Positions 1 to 12,284 are shown, counted from the stretch's first letter. The stretch: DNA of 30,479 nt from Paulinella micropora (GCA_009731375.1 BJOX01000068.1:159131-189609), one strand, 5' to 3'. Notes: generated by a model from the letters alone, not told the origin. Program-made: numbers and translations.

Positions 1-85
1 TCTCGCTTGTTGAGCCCGGAATAAAACCCACAGTGCTCTGTCGGTTTATACTAGACTGTCGAACAGTCTCGAAACTCCATCTGCT

Positions 86-309
86 TACTGGGTCCTCTGT
101 AATGGAGGTGGGAGCTCGTTCTGCAAGGGGCGCTTATGGAACGAGCCCTGGCCCCGCCTGGTACTAGGGAGGTTTGGTATCGCCTGTATCAGTCTCTTCC
201 GTGCAAACATCACGGCTTAGCTGGGCATCGGGTTAGTACTTTACCCACAGACTTCCTTGGTTGACGAAATCAGAAGCTCCTTTTTTCTGACATTAGTCGA
301 CATCTCATC
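86..309 (+). repeat. Interspersed repeat R2, copy 1
   Basis: This block is nearly identical to 24177-24400 and, for its second half, to 25268-25426. Copies begin at TACTGGGTCCTCTG and end at TCGAYATCTCATC, after which each copy runs into different sequence (here a TATG array). The fixed right end and unrelated flanks suggest a mobile repeat rather than a tandem one. No tRNA-type A/B boxes and no convincing reading frame were found. Positions 1-85 are single-copy in this window and may be more of the same element. Confidence 0.75.
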
Positions 310-327
310 CCGGGGAGGATGTAGAGG

Positions 328-444
328 GTATGTATGTATGTATGTATGCATGTGTGTATGTATGTATGTATGCATGTATGTATGTATGTATGTATGTATG
401 CATGTATGCATGTATGTATGTATGTATGTATGTATGTATGTATG
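328..444. repeat. TATG/CATA microsatellite
   Basis: Tetranucleotide array with a few TGCA variants, directly following R2. Reading frames across it (YVCM on one strand, HTYI on the other) are open only because the unit contains no stop codon. Positions 445-534 hold a short single-copy stretch with nothing recognisable. Confidence 0.95.
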
Positions 445-532
445 AATCGGACCGTTTTCGCCCTCTGCAGGCGCTTCAGGATCAGTGAGCATACTAAATA
501 TTGCACCTGTGCTAGATAGATGTTGATAGTGA

Positions 533-534
<2 letters not shown>

Positions 535-581
<47 letters not shown>

Positions 582-582
582 T
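535..582. repeat. ATT microsatellite at the SINE 5' side
   Basis: Pure TTA/ATT array that ends exactly where SINE copy 1 begins. Confidence 0.95.
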
Positions 583-850
583 GGACACCGTGATAGCCCA
601 GTGGTCAAGTTCTACCATCTGGGCCCTGTCGCCAGTTCGATTCCCGTCGGTGCCACCAGTATTTTCATTGAACATACCGGTCTATTTCTGGACCAGTATT
701 TTCATTGAACATACCGGCCCGTCTGGAAGTGTTGGAACTGCCCTTGCGGGGGTGTCATTAGAGCTTATCGTCAATTCTTCGTACTCCCCTCACGGGTGAG
801 ACGATGGAGGCGCATGTGCAGAAATGCATCAGCCATTGACAGAGAGGCAC
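583..850 (+). mobile_element. tRNA-derived SINE, copy 1
   Basis: The first ~75 bp look like a tRNA: a pol III A box (TAGCCCAGTGG, 594-604), a B box (GTTCGATTCCC, 635-645) and a 3' end near GGTGCCACCA. A ~190-bp tRNA-unrelated body follows and the element ends in GAGAGGCAC plus an ATT tail. A segment beginning ACCAGTATTTTCATTG is present twice in tandem (about 656-715), as in copy 2 but not in the minus-strand copy at 28794-29025. It has no coding capacity. As a SINE it would depend on an internal pol III promoter and on a partner LINE's reverse transcriptase; the family is inferred from structure only. Confidence 0.88.
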
Positions 851-856
851 TATTAC

Positions 857-898
<42 letters not shown>

Positions 899-918
899 CA
901 TCATTATTATCATTATTC

Positions 919-968
<50 letters not shown>

Positions 969-975
969 GCTATTA
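851..975. repeat. ATT array, tail of SINE copy 1
   Basis: ATT units with CAT and CTT interruptions, continuous with the SINE 3' end. Positions 976-1139 that follow are single-copy in this window with no feature I can name. Confidence 0.9.
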
Positions 976-1139
976 GGGAGTACATAGGCCATCGGTCCCT
1001 TTCCATAGGCTGATTGGTATAAAGCTCCTAGAGAAATGTTCTAAGCCGTCACTTCCTTTATTCCACCGATTGGTGTGGAGACTTTCCTTATGGAATCGAG
1101 GACTGGATGCACATGGCCTTTTGGCTCAGCAATTGGCAG

Positions 1140-1168
1140 ACGATACATACATACATACATATTATTGC

Positions 1169-1217
<49 letters not shown>

Positions 1218-1222
1218 AATAA
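1140..1222. repeat. Short CATA then ATT microsatellite
   Basis: About four CATA units followed by an ATT run, ending at the R3 fragment. Confidence 0.9.
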
Positions 1223-1289
1223 AACAAGGGTATTGGAGGCTTATGTCCGTTGAGGATATGCCATTAGCTGCATCAGTACGCCTCAGATA

Positions 1290-1292
<3 letters not shown>
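1223..1292 (+). mobile_element. Repeat R3, 3'-terminal fragment
   Basis: About 70 bp matching the reverse complement of 26375-26447 almost base for base (AACAAGGGTATTGG to CGCCTCAGATATA). It keeps only the end next to the ATT tail. Strong 5' truncation with a constant 3' end is typical of target-primed retrotransposition, so the sense strand is plus here. Confidence 0.75.

Positions 1293-1356
<64 letters not shown>
1293..1356. repeat. ATT array, tail of R3
   Basis: Pure ATT run between the R3 3' end and the first base of SINE copy 2, so one array is the tail of one element and the insertion site of the next. Confidence 0.95.
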
Positions 1357-1622
1357 GGACACCGTGATAGCCCAGTGGTCAAGTTCTACCATCTGGGCCC
1401 TGTCGCCAGTTCGATTCCCGTCGGTGCCACCAGTATTTTCATTGAACATACCGGTCCTTCTGGACCAGTATTTTCATTGAACATACCGGTCCGTCTGGAA
1501 GTGTTGGAACTGCCCTTGCGGGGGTGTCATTAGAGCTTATCGTCAATTCTTCGTACTCCCCTCACGGGTGAGACGATGGAGGCGCATGTGCAGAAATGCA
1601 TCAGCCATTGACAGAGAGGCAC

Positions 1623-1625
<3 letters not shown>
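1357..1625 (+). mobile_element. tRNA-derived SINE, copy 2
   Basis: Full-length copy nearly identical to 583-850, with the same A box, B box, internal tandem duplication and GAGAGGCACTATT end. The close match suggests recent activity or segmental duplication of the ATT-SINE unit. Confidence 0.88.
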
Positions 1626-1670
<45 letters not shown>

Positions 1671-1717
1671 CATTATTCTTATTATTATTATTATTGTTAT
1701 TATTGTTATTATTATTA

Positions 1718-1763
<46 letters not shown>

Positions 1764-1788
1764 TGTAGTTGTAGTAGTTGTAGTAGTG

Positions 1789-1840
<52 letters not shown>

Positions 1841-1850
1841 CGGTGGTAGT

Positions 1851-1932
<82 letters not shown>

Positions 1933-1976
1933 CGTAGTAGTGGTAGTAGTCGTCGTAGTAGCAGTAGTAGTGGTAG
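1626..1976. repeat. Compound ATT then TAG microsatellite
   Basis: An ATT array with GTT variants switches at about 1718 to a long TAG array with occasional TGG, TTG and CGT units. Frames through it give long serine, tyrosine or valine runs and are not genes. Confidence 0.95.
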
Positions 1977-1983
1977 TTTGACA

Positions 1984-3233
1984 CTATACTCAACAAGCAA
2001 CTGATGGCCCACCTTACCAGGTAAGACATCCTCTCTCGAACTCAATATGCTTTCCGACCACACTCGAACACAACAATCACCACACAAACCATCTTAAAAA
2101 TTACATCCAAAATCTCAAAGGCCCAGGACGGTATGTGCTTTCTCTGTTTATCGACCTATCGAAGCTTATGACACCATCGATCATGAAACACTCATCCATA
2201 AAGTACGAAATAATGTAAATTTTAGCGATAACACCACTATCTTTTTCAAATCATACCTCACAAAACGATACCAAACCGTATTTACCCAATATGCTCGTTC
2301 CTGCCCACGCAAGATCACACATGGGATCCCGCAAGGTAGCACACTCTCAACAACGCTCTTCATTCTATACATCAACGATATTACACTCTCACTAACACAC
2401 GGGAAAGTCTTGCATAGGCAGATGACACCACACTCATCATTGCTGCTAATAATAAAGAGCAACTCCAAGAACAAGCACAAACTGATACAACTAACCTTGT
2501 CCGTTACTTCCACAGACATAACCTAGTACCCAACCCCACCAAAACCACCTACACCATCTTCCACAAGCATGAACAGAAGGTGCAGCTCGACTTGACTATC
2601 GACGGCAAGAGGCTCCAACAAGAACGAAAGGTAAAAGTATTAGGTACAATCATCCAAAGCAACCTGTCCTTCCGTGAACATATACAATCTATTGTGTTCC
2701 GCCTTCAACCTTTGTCCAAATGTTTCGCTATGTGAACAGCCTACTTCCCACCCATATCCTCCTCCAACTTTACTATGCACCTGTATACCCCCTACTTATG
2801 TATGGTATCTCTATATGGGGATCTGATGAATACAACACCATTATACATCCACTTATTACGTATAGTCCGTCTGATCTGCCTCAGGTCATGGAGAACACCT
2901 ACCAAACCACTTTTTGCCAAACTACACCTAATCAACATACTTAACATGTATAAATATAGCGTATGCATGGATGCACACTCCCTTATTTACCCAGCCTTCA
3001 AGGCTTTTCTACCCCTCCACTACAACAATATCCAACCAATTACAGCTGTTCATAACTACAACACTAGGCGATCATCAAAGAAACACATGTACAACGACTC
3101 AAAGACTGGTCAGTACAGCAGAGCCGCACAAGCACCATGGGATAAGCTGCCAGAACGTCTGAGAGACATCTGATACAAAGCTGAATTCAAAAATGAACTC
3201 AAGGCGTATCTCCTACACCTGCAGCAATCCTGA
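1984..3233 (+). pseudogene. Decayed non-LTR retrotransposon (LINE) reverse transcriptase ORF, 5'-truncated
   Basis: Translated pieces in all three plus frames line up, in order, with the RT domain of CR1/Jockey-type LINEs: QYAFRPHS near 2043; palm motif A FIDLSK at 2147-2164, with the following YDTIDHE one frame over; motif B GIPQGSTL near 2323; and the catalytic ADD of motif C at 2418-2426. Further on come MYGISIWG near 2800 and the C-terminal NYNTRRSS near 3055, a signature of this LINE group. At least four frameshifts and a TGA at 3171-3173 break it; reading continues in frame beyond that stop (FKNELKAYLLH) to a TGA at 3231-3233. The endonuclease part is absent and the 5' end abuts the TAG array. 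It is a dead copy. The clade is inferred from motifs and not certain. Confidence 0.85.
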
Positions 3234-3420
3234 CACTGCCTACATGCCTAAAGAGTGCGTTGGACACTTCATCATCAGATGATACCTGAGTGTGGGACAA
3301 GTTCAGCGTTAATCACATCCTGAGCCGGAGTGTGTTAGCCAAACCCCGTTGGGGAGTCACCTCGTGTCTTCCAGCTTTTGTGAGCGCCACCGTTATATAT
3401 ACGAATGAATAGGATTATAA
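3234..3420 (+). mobile_element. Probable 3' UTR of the LINE
   Basis: Non-repetitive sequence after the LINE ORF end, running into an AT-dinucleotide tract. No ATT tail is seen, unlike the SINE, R3 and R4 families. The right boundary is uncertain. Confidence 0.4.
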
Positions 3421-3589
3421 TACTTTCAACGTATATATATACATATATATGTCATATATATATGTATATATATAATATATATATAATATATTATATGTAT
3501 ATATTATATATATATAATATCTATATATATTTACTTCCATTTTTTTTTTTTCACGAAGCTAGAACTTTACTTTAATTTCACAACAGATT
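3421..3589. repeat. AT-rich tract with TA dinucleotide runs
   Basis: Mostly TATATA with a short poly-T. No gene signal. Confidence 0.8.
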
Positions 3590-3864
3590 AATTTATTATA
3601 TTATTTATATATATATTACCTTTTTGTCATTTTATTTTACTTTTATTTTATTTTTTTACTTTTTATTTTTATTTCATTTTTATTTTATTTTAATATTTTC
3701 AATCTAGTTTATTTTAATATTTTAATAATTTAATTTTTCATTATTCTTAATAATTTGAGAAGTAGGTCACCATCTAGTTAAATCAATACAATAGCTCTTG
3801 AGCTAACGATTTGTATGGATGACCAGAGGTTAAACTTAACTTCATTAAATCGAAGGCCTAGGCC

Positions 3865-3947
<83 letters not shown>

Positions 3948-4026
3948 AGTAGTAGTAGTAGTTGTAGTAGTAGTAGTAGTAGCAGTAGTAGTAGTAGTAG
4001 TAGTATAGTAGTAATAGTAGTAGTAA

Positions 4027-4077
<51 letters not shown>

Positions 4078-4587
4078 AAGTAGTAGAAGTAGTAGTAGTA
4101 GTAGTGGTAGTAGCAGTAGCAGTAGCAGTAGCTCTTGAGCTAACGATTGTATGAATGACCAGAGGTCACTAGTGCTTGTACATGCAACTTCATTAAATCG
4201 AAGTCCTAGGACTAGTAGGTAGTAGTAGTAGTACTACTAGTACTAGTATTATATTATATCTATACATATTTACCTCCACCTTTTTTTAATTTTTTTATTA
4301 TTATTATTAACTTCATATATATTTGTATATGTATATATATAATATTACCTTTTATGTCATTTCATTTTTACTTTTATTTTCTTCTTTATTTTATTTTTAT
4401 TTAATACTTTCAATCTATTTTTTATTATTTTAATATTTTTAGTAATTTAATTTTCATTATTATTTATAATTTAAGAAGTAGGTCACCATCTAGTTAAATC
4501 AATAGCTCTTGAGCTAACGATTTGTATGGATGACCAGAAGTTAATTTTAACTTCATTAAATCGAAGGCCTAAGCCTAGTAGTAGTAA

Positions 4588-4625
<38 letters not shown>

Positions 4626-4885
4626 ATAGTAGTAGTAGTAGTAGTAGTCGTAGTAGTAGTAGGTAGTAGTAGTAGTAGTCGTAGTAGTCGTAGTAGTAGT
4701 AGTAGTAGTAGTTTTAATCTAAGTCATTTTATTTTAATACTTTAATATTTTAATAATTTCTCATTATCTTTAATAACTTGAGACGTAGGTCACCATCTAG
4801 TTAAATCAATAGCTCTTGAGCTAACGATTTGTATGGATCGACCAGAGGTTAAATTGTTAACTTCATTAAACCGAAGGCCTAGGCC

Positions 4886-4960
<75 letters not shown>
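3590..4960. repeat. R5 tandem repeat with embedded TAG arrays
   Basis: Four copies of a module are recognised by AGCTCTTGAGCTAACGATT at about 3792, 4130, 4503 and 4810. Each is preceded by T/A-rich sequence (TTTATTTTAATATTTT) and AAGTAGGTCACCATCTAG; the second copy is truncated on the left. Each continues with GACCAGAGGT and ACTTCATTAAATCGAAG, reaches a CCTAGGCCTAG-type palindrome (variant in copies 2 and 3), and then opens into TAGTAGTAG. The gap at 4961 falls inside the last TAG array. Confidence 0.85.
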
Positions 4961-5133
4961 NNNNNNNNNNNNNNNNNNNNNNNNNNNNNNNNNNNNNNNN
5001 NNNNNNNNNNNNNNNNNNNNNNNNNNNNNNNNNNNNNNNNNNNNNNNNNNNNNNNNNNNNNNNNNNNNNNNNNNNNNNNNNNNNNNNNNNNNNNNNNNNN
5101 NNNNNNNNNNNNNNNNNNNNNNNNNNNNNNNNN
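4961..5133. other. Assembly gap (N)
   Basis: Run of N inside a TAG array. Reading frames across it are meaningless. Confidence 1.
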
Positions 5134-5224
5134 GGGGAAAGTGGGAAGGGAGAAGGGGGTCTGATGGGAGAGGTAGTAGTAGTAGTAGTAGTAGCAGTAG
5201 TAGGAGTGGTGGTGGTGGTGGTGG

Positions 5225-5430
5225 TGGTAACTACAACTAACCATTACTAACCACTAACTACAAACTATTACTTACCTAACTACAAACAACGAACTCCACT
5301 AACTTAGACTTCGACTAGCACTACTGCTAACTACTGCTAATACTCGCTACTAGTAGTAGTTGTAGTAGTTTGTAGAAGTTTGTAGTGCTAGTCGTAGTGG
5401 GTGGAGTTAGTCGTTGTTTGCAGTTGGTGG
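5225..5430. repeat. Imperfect foldback (inverted repeat)
   Basis: The left arm contains CAAACAACGAACTCCAC and CGACTAGCACTAC. The right arm contains their near reverse complements, GTAGTGCTAGTCG and GGAGTTAGTCGTTGTTTG. The centre is near CTACTAGTAG at about 5350. The arms look like divergent descendants of a CTA/TAG tract. Left of it, 5134-5224, is G-rich and TAG-rich low-complexity sequence. Confidence 0.6.
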
Positions 5431-5536
5431 TTAGTATTCAGCAGTTGGTGTTTAGTATTTAGCAAGTTAGCAGTTAGCGTTAGGTAGTTCTGTAGTGACA
5501 GAAGAAACAGGAAACGAATGAGCGACTTGAGAAAGA

Positions 5537-5791
5537 ATGCTAGTAGTAGTAGTAGTAGTAAAACAGGATGGCAGCCCCCTTGTCGAGGACTATGATCCTA
5601 CAGACACACCAGAAGCAAGACCCCTGGTTAGTCTTTGGACTCCTAAGAAACAACCTCATAGCATTAAAAATGCTTTCCCGATGAGGTGGCTCCGAACTAA
5701 CCATAGTCTATTGGACCAAAGGAAATCACCGATTGTTACGCTGAAAAATGAAATGAGGGCCGTACTGTCCAACTGTATACCCCAACCTTAA
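5537..5791 (+). CDS. Hypothetical ORF, unrecognised
   Basis: Open frame of 84 codons. The first codons are translated TAG microsatellite (polyvaline), so the true start is unknown. The rest has ordinary amino-acid composition (for example LVEDYDPTDTPEARP and MRWLRTNHSLLDQRK) and ends in TAA. No family is recognised. It may be an exon or fragment of an old gene or transposon ORF. The next open frame, 5851-6114, lies downstream on the same strand in another frame, so the two could be exons of one gene, but no splice pair is convincing. Confidence 0.3.
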   Translation: MLVVVVVVKQDGSPLVEDYDPTDTPEARPLVSLWTPKKQPHSIKNAFPMRWLRTNHSLLDQRKSPIVTLKNEMRAVLSNCIPQP

Positions 5792-5850
5792 AATTGTACA
5801 AACAAAAAGGTTAACTCACACCAGTACCTCACATCCTAGAGACATTCTCT

Positions 5851-6114
5851 GTGGAACTAGACATTGGGCACACAATCGAACTTCGCAAATCTTTCAAAGT
5901 TGAGCACAAGTCTAGAAACATGGCAGGATCTATCCCTTACGAGGCTGGTGTCTACTACACTGGTGGCGAGTATTCGTCTCTGTCTGATGCTGCCCAAGCG
6001 CTCCAAAGTGGAGGACTTCGTGTGCGAGATCATCGACTCACTGTCTTAGAGAAGCTGACCTTGGTCATCACAGGAGAGCCCCTCATGGCCCCGGGGAAAG
6101 ACTGCAGAGCATAA
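5851..6114 (+). CDS. Hypothetical ORF, unrecognised
   Basis: Open frame of 87 codons with non-repetitive composition (SIPYEAGVYYTGGEYSSL, LEKLTLVITGEPLMAPG), starting ATG and ending TAA. A possible splice acceptor (CATCCTAG at 5832-5839) lies just upstream, so the ATG need not be the real start. No signal peptide, membrane segment or known motif is seen. Positions 6115-6241 downstream show no feature. Confidence 0.35.
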   Translation: MELDIGHTIELRKSFKVEHKSRNMAGSIPYEAGVYYTGGEYSSLSDAAQALQSGGLRVRDHRLTVLEKLTLVITGEPLMAPGKDCRA

Positions 6115-6241
6115 GTTTCCCGCTAAATCACAATAACTAACTAGCCTTCAGCCAGTATGTATATATACTACGCAAGCATTCGCAATATCGCAGAACTTCT
6201 CTTCAGCAAGTGTATATCCCACCCACCACATTCTCTGCGTC

Positions 6242-6837
6242 ATGACGAACCGTTCAACGTGCTCTGATCGACCTCTGTACCTTAGTTGGCAACACTTTTA
6301 CTTGGCCTTTCGCGTGGAGTCCACTTCATATCTGATTAGTTCGACTTGGTCGCCAATCAAAATAATAAACTTGCCCCCAGGGCAAAGAAAAAAAAAAGGA
6401 AAAAAAAAAACCACAAAAACCAGAACGCAAAGAAATTTTTCTCGTGAAGTCGACTTATTGAGTGCTTCCGCTCTCAGGAAGGCACCACAATTGTTGCTGG
6501 TGATCGATATAAACGAGCGCACATGTCTTGTGCAGTTTATGTATATCGCCACGCTTTTCTCCTACATAAACAGACAAGGTTTTGATAGAAATTATGCTCC
6601 TCGTATTGATGAGTGGAAGAAGCGTGAGATGAAAATGGAAAAGCAAAAGCAGATGCTCATCGTATTGATGAGTGGAAGAAGCGTGAGAGGAAAATGGAAA
6701 AGCAAAAGCAGAAATCAAAACGGATTTTTTTTCTCCTGTGAGTGGCACTGAACGAGTTTCAAGTTACTAAATACTTGAACAACGCTTGCCGTAGAGCTGC
6801 AAAGGAAGCATGTAAGCCGGAAGGCGAACATCAGTAA
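6242..6837 (+). pseudogene. Gene remnant with lysine/glutamate-rich segment and terminal exon, relative of 7496-8117
   Basis: An open frame runs 6242-6751 and includes DRNYAPRIDEWKKRE. From 6602 a 59-bp segment is tandemly duplicated (second copy from 6661). Because 59 is not a multiple of three, the second copy encodes the same RIDEWKKRE but in another frame. A consensus donor (CT|GTGAGT, near 6738) follows the second copy. A good acceptor (GCCGTAG|A, exon from 6795) leads into AAKEACKPEGEHQ and TAA at 6835-6837, and the splice phase agrees (2 nt + 1 nt). The acceptor resembles those at 7073 and 8033. This is best read as an old gene copy damaged by the duplication. The product is unknown; the preserved part would be highly charged and helical. 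Confidence 0.4.
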
Positions 6838-6867
6838 AACATGGGCGAACAAAGAGGGGGCGGGACC

Positions 6868-6870
<3 letters not shown>

Positions 6871-6900
<30 letters not shown>

Positions 6901-6913
6901 AAANNNNNNNNNN
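6871..6913. other. Poly-G run and 10-base gap
   Basis: About 28 consecutive G followed by AAAA and ten N. Pure homopolymers joined to fixed 10-N gaps recur in this window and look like assembly or sequencing artefacts. Confidence 0.7.
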
Positions 6914-7051
6914 CAATCGACCAGGACTAAGCCTCAGGACCAGGTCTGGAAACCCGTGCCATGTCACACTCAACTCAGTCAAAGCTCATCGTCATATGTA
7001 ATTATATACATATTATTTCCCGGTGACTGGACGACAGTGGTTTAAATTACT

Positions 7052-7085
7052 GACGAACGCTTGCTTGCGTAGAGCTGAACTTTGA
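7052..7085 (+). pseudogene. Second copy of the terminal-exon acceptor
   Basis: GAACGCTTGCTTGCGTAG followed by AGCTGAA matches the acceptor regions at 6778-6801 and 8014-8039. Here the frame stops after three codons (AEL, TGA 7083-7085). It appears to be a fragment of a third gene copy; 6914-7051 holds nothing else I can name. Confidence 0.4.
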
Positions 7086-7173
7086 AAGAAAGTCTAGCCT
7101 GCGGTTACTGTTGAATGACTGACCACCACATGTTCTTTTTCTTCTCGTTCGGGGGCCGAGTCTTCATCAATTC

Positions 7174-7480
7174 GTGAGTCTCCTTCCTCATTGCATTTTT
7201 CATTTCTTTCTCTGTTTCTTCTCTCTTTCTTCCTCATTCTTTATTCCATTTTTCCTTACCCTCTGCTCAGGCTTTGCATTCTCTTCTGTCTCTTCTTTGT
7301 TCCCCTCTCCCCTTTCTTTTTTCCTTTTTATTTCCTTTTTTCTCCCTTTACCCTCTTCTTTTCATCTCCTGTTTGCCCTCTACTTTCCATGGTTTTCAAC
7401 AAAAAAAAGTTCCTTTTTGCCTCCCACTCTTTTCCCTATAGTCTGCTTCCTTCTCTCCGAGTCCGTTCGCCGCGCCTCTA
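7174..7480 (+). promoter_or_regulatory. Long polypyrimidine tract upstream of a start codon
   Basis: About 300 bp of almost only C and T on the plus strand (CTTTCTCTGTTTCTTCTCTC style), ending ~20 bp before the ATG at 7496. It could be a CT-rich core promoter or 5' UTR, or simply another low-complexity tract. Frames through it (F/S/L-rich) are not genes. Confidence 0.35.
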
Positions 7481-7495
7481 GCTACTTTTTTACCG

Positions 7496-7595
7496 ATGTC
7501 GCCTACTCATATGCCGCTTCCTCTTAATCTCAACGAAGAGCAAGCGTTCTTTATTAATTTAAAACGTGACTTGACTGAGTCGTTAAGTGGGAGGG

Positions 7596-7626
<31 letters not shown>

Positions 7627-8117
7627 TNNNNNNNNNNNNNNNNNNNNNNNNAAAAAGAACTTGAAAATAATCCTAAAGTTGAATTCCTTGAACTTCAGTA
7701 TGATTCAAGTTCGGGCTATATATCCCGATTTCCCAGCGGCCAGGCACGATATATATAATCCGTGCCGCCTAATATTAATATTAATATATTTCCGATTTCC
7801 AAGGAAATCTGGAGGCTGCTGTATATACGTCATGCTGACTTCAGTCCCGATTTCCTGGGCCCGAAAATCGGGCTGAGTACGTATCCAGATTTCCTGGGAA
7901 ATCGGGAGTACATGTCCGGATTTCTGGGAAATCAGGACTATAATGACATTATCAACTCATGCTTACAAAGTCCTGATTTCCTAGGGCTGAATCGTCGACT
8001 TTTAAATATTGAAGAACGCTTACTTTTCGCAGAGCTGAAAAGGAATTTGAAAAACTGCATGATGACTTGCCTCTCGAAGCAGGAAGGGATGCAGTGCGTT
8101 GGAATCGTAAGAGCTAA
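7496..8117 (+). CDS. Hypothetical two-exon gene, charged helical protein
   Basis: Exon 1 starts at the ATG at 7496 (MSPTHMPLPLNLNEEQAF), runs into poly-A (lysines) and a 24-base gap, and resumes as KELENNPKVEFLEL. A donor CA|GTATGA at 7697/7698 joins the acceptor TTTTCGCAG|A at 8032/8033. The 2-nt overhang plus the first exon base gives a clean codon, and exon 2 reads AEKEFEKLHDDLPLEAG... to TAA at 8115-8117. The protein is rich in E and K, likely helical or coiled coil, with no recognised domain. The gap prevents checking the frame through exon 1. Its 335-bp intron carries repeated short hairpins. The stop lies 35 bp from the WD40 gene stop on the other strand. Confidence 0.45.
7718..7990. 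repeat. Cluster of short hairpins, GATTTCC/GGAAATC type
   Basis: Variants of CCCGATTTCCTGGGAAATCGGG-like half-sites recur five to six times: near 7722, 7790, 7848, 7889, 7916 and 7971. Several contain both arms and can form a 7-9 bp stem. If read through, one plus frame stays open and gives PDFLG-type peptide repeats, but the tract fits better as the intron of 7496-8117. Confidence 0.6.
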
Positions 8118-8152
8118 ACAAAACGTTTGAAAGTTAATAGAAACGTCAACTT

Positions 8153-10926
<2,774 letters not shown>

Positions 10927-10929
10927 CTA

Positions 10930-11035
10930 TATACATACATACATGTACGTTCCTGGACCTATATACATATATACATGTACATACATAAGTACTTACATAC
11001 ATACATATACAAACATACATACATACATACATACA

Positions 11036-11067
<32 letters not shown>

Positions 11068-11382
11068 CATGCATGCACATACATACATACATACATACAT
11101 ACATACATACATACATAGATACATAGATACATACATACATACATACATACATACATACATACATAGATACATACATACATAGATACTTACATAGATACAT
11201 ACATACATACATACATAGATACATACATACATACATACACACATACATACATACATACATAACATACATACATATATAACATACATAACATACATACATA
11301 CATACATTCATACATACATACATACATACATACATACATGCATACATACATGCATACATACATACATACATACATACATACA

Positions 11383-11414
<32 letters not shown>

Positions 11415-11756
11415 CATGCATGCACATATGTACATACATACAATACATACATAGATACATACATACGTACATACATACATACATACATACATACATAACA
11501 TACATACATACATACATACTTACATACTTACATACTTACATACATGCATACATACATACATAACATACATAACATACATAACATACATACTTATATACAT
11601 ACATACATACATACATACATACTTACATACTTACATACTTACATACATACATACATACATACATACATGCATACATACATACATACATACATACATGCAT
11701 ACATACATGCATACATACATACATACATGCATACATATATACATACATACATACAT
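10930..11756. repeat. CATA (TATG) microsatellite, ~830 bp
   Basis: Long tetranucleotide array on the intron side of WD40 exon 10926-10878. Next to the acceptor, a 32-bp unit containing TATATAG plus GTCCAGGAAC is tandemly duplicated (exon start 10926, copy at 10958). Open frames up to 211 codons are translations of the unit. Confidence 0.95.
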
Positions 11757-11820
11757 AGCATGTTAGCTCTCCAGGCGAGAAGAGCAAGGAGGACAGTAGT
11801 ACAGTTGACAGCATGGTATT
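11757..11820 (-). other. Single-copy island, possible micro-exon
   Basis: Sixty-four non-repetitive bases between a CATA and a GATA array. On the minus strand one frame reads [11 protein letters not shown] and meets a GTATGT donor in phase 0, which would suit the next WD40 exon (phase 0 at 10926). No clear acceptor is visible, so this is only a candidate. Confidence 0.2.
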
Positions 11821-11829
11821 AGATAGATG

Positions 11830-11912
<83 letters not shown>

Positions 11913-11941
11913 GGATGGATAGATGGATGGATAGATAGATG

Positions 11942-11984
<43 letters not shown>

Positions 11985-12020
11985 GGATGGATGGATGGAT
12001 GGATGGATAGATAGATAGAT
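11821..12020. repeat. GATA microsatellite with GATG variants
   Basis: About 200 bp of GATA with interspersed ATGG units. Frames (LSIY repeats) are artefacts. Confidence 0.95.
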
Positions 12021-12283
12021 GAGATGTCGCAAAGGAATGTAGTCCTTGCAAAGGAACGCAGTTTCACATCAAACAATAATTTGTGTACTGTGCATGTGTC
12101 CGGGATGGGAATCACGGGTAGACTGTGTTCTGGAAAAAGAAGAGGAGGAAGGACGTTGAAGAAAAAGGCAATCTAGGAATGGAGAGTGGGAGGATAAGGA
12201 AGAAGAGAAAGAAAAGGAAGCCGTTAGTCCAAGTGTTTTGAGCACCGTAAGCTTGCGCAAGGTACAATGATGACTTTGCATGA
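12021..12283 (-). other. Single-copy segment, weak minus-strand coding signal
   Basis: On the minus strand a pyrimidine-rich stretch ends in CTTTTTCCAG (a good acceptor, near 12135), followed by an open frame ([19 protein letters not shown] and on) that runs into the GATA array. No donor was found. A GCAAAGGAA motif occurs twice ~22 bp apart near 12029-12057. The product is unknown. Confidence 0.25.
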
Positions 12284-12284
12284 G

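Noticed and set aside
583-657. A tRNA gene
   Set aside because: The A and B boxes are good, but the sequence continues into a repeated non-tRNA body with an ATT tail and occurs in several copies, so it is a SINE head. The acceptor stem pairs poorly.
2181-2519. Minus-strand frame of 112 codons opposite the LINE
   Set aside because: It is a shadow of the plus-strand RT sequence; the RT motifs are all on the plus strand.
7174-7527. 117-codon frame rich in F, S and L, resembling a membrane protein
   Set aside because: It is a translated polypyrimidine tract with another overlapping frame of the same type.
7762-8130. 122-codon frame with PDFLG peptide repeats as the real product
   Set aside because: It conflicts with the spliced model 7697/8033, and its repeats come from palindromic DNA half-sites. 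I kept it as an intron with hairpins, though read-through cannot be excluded.
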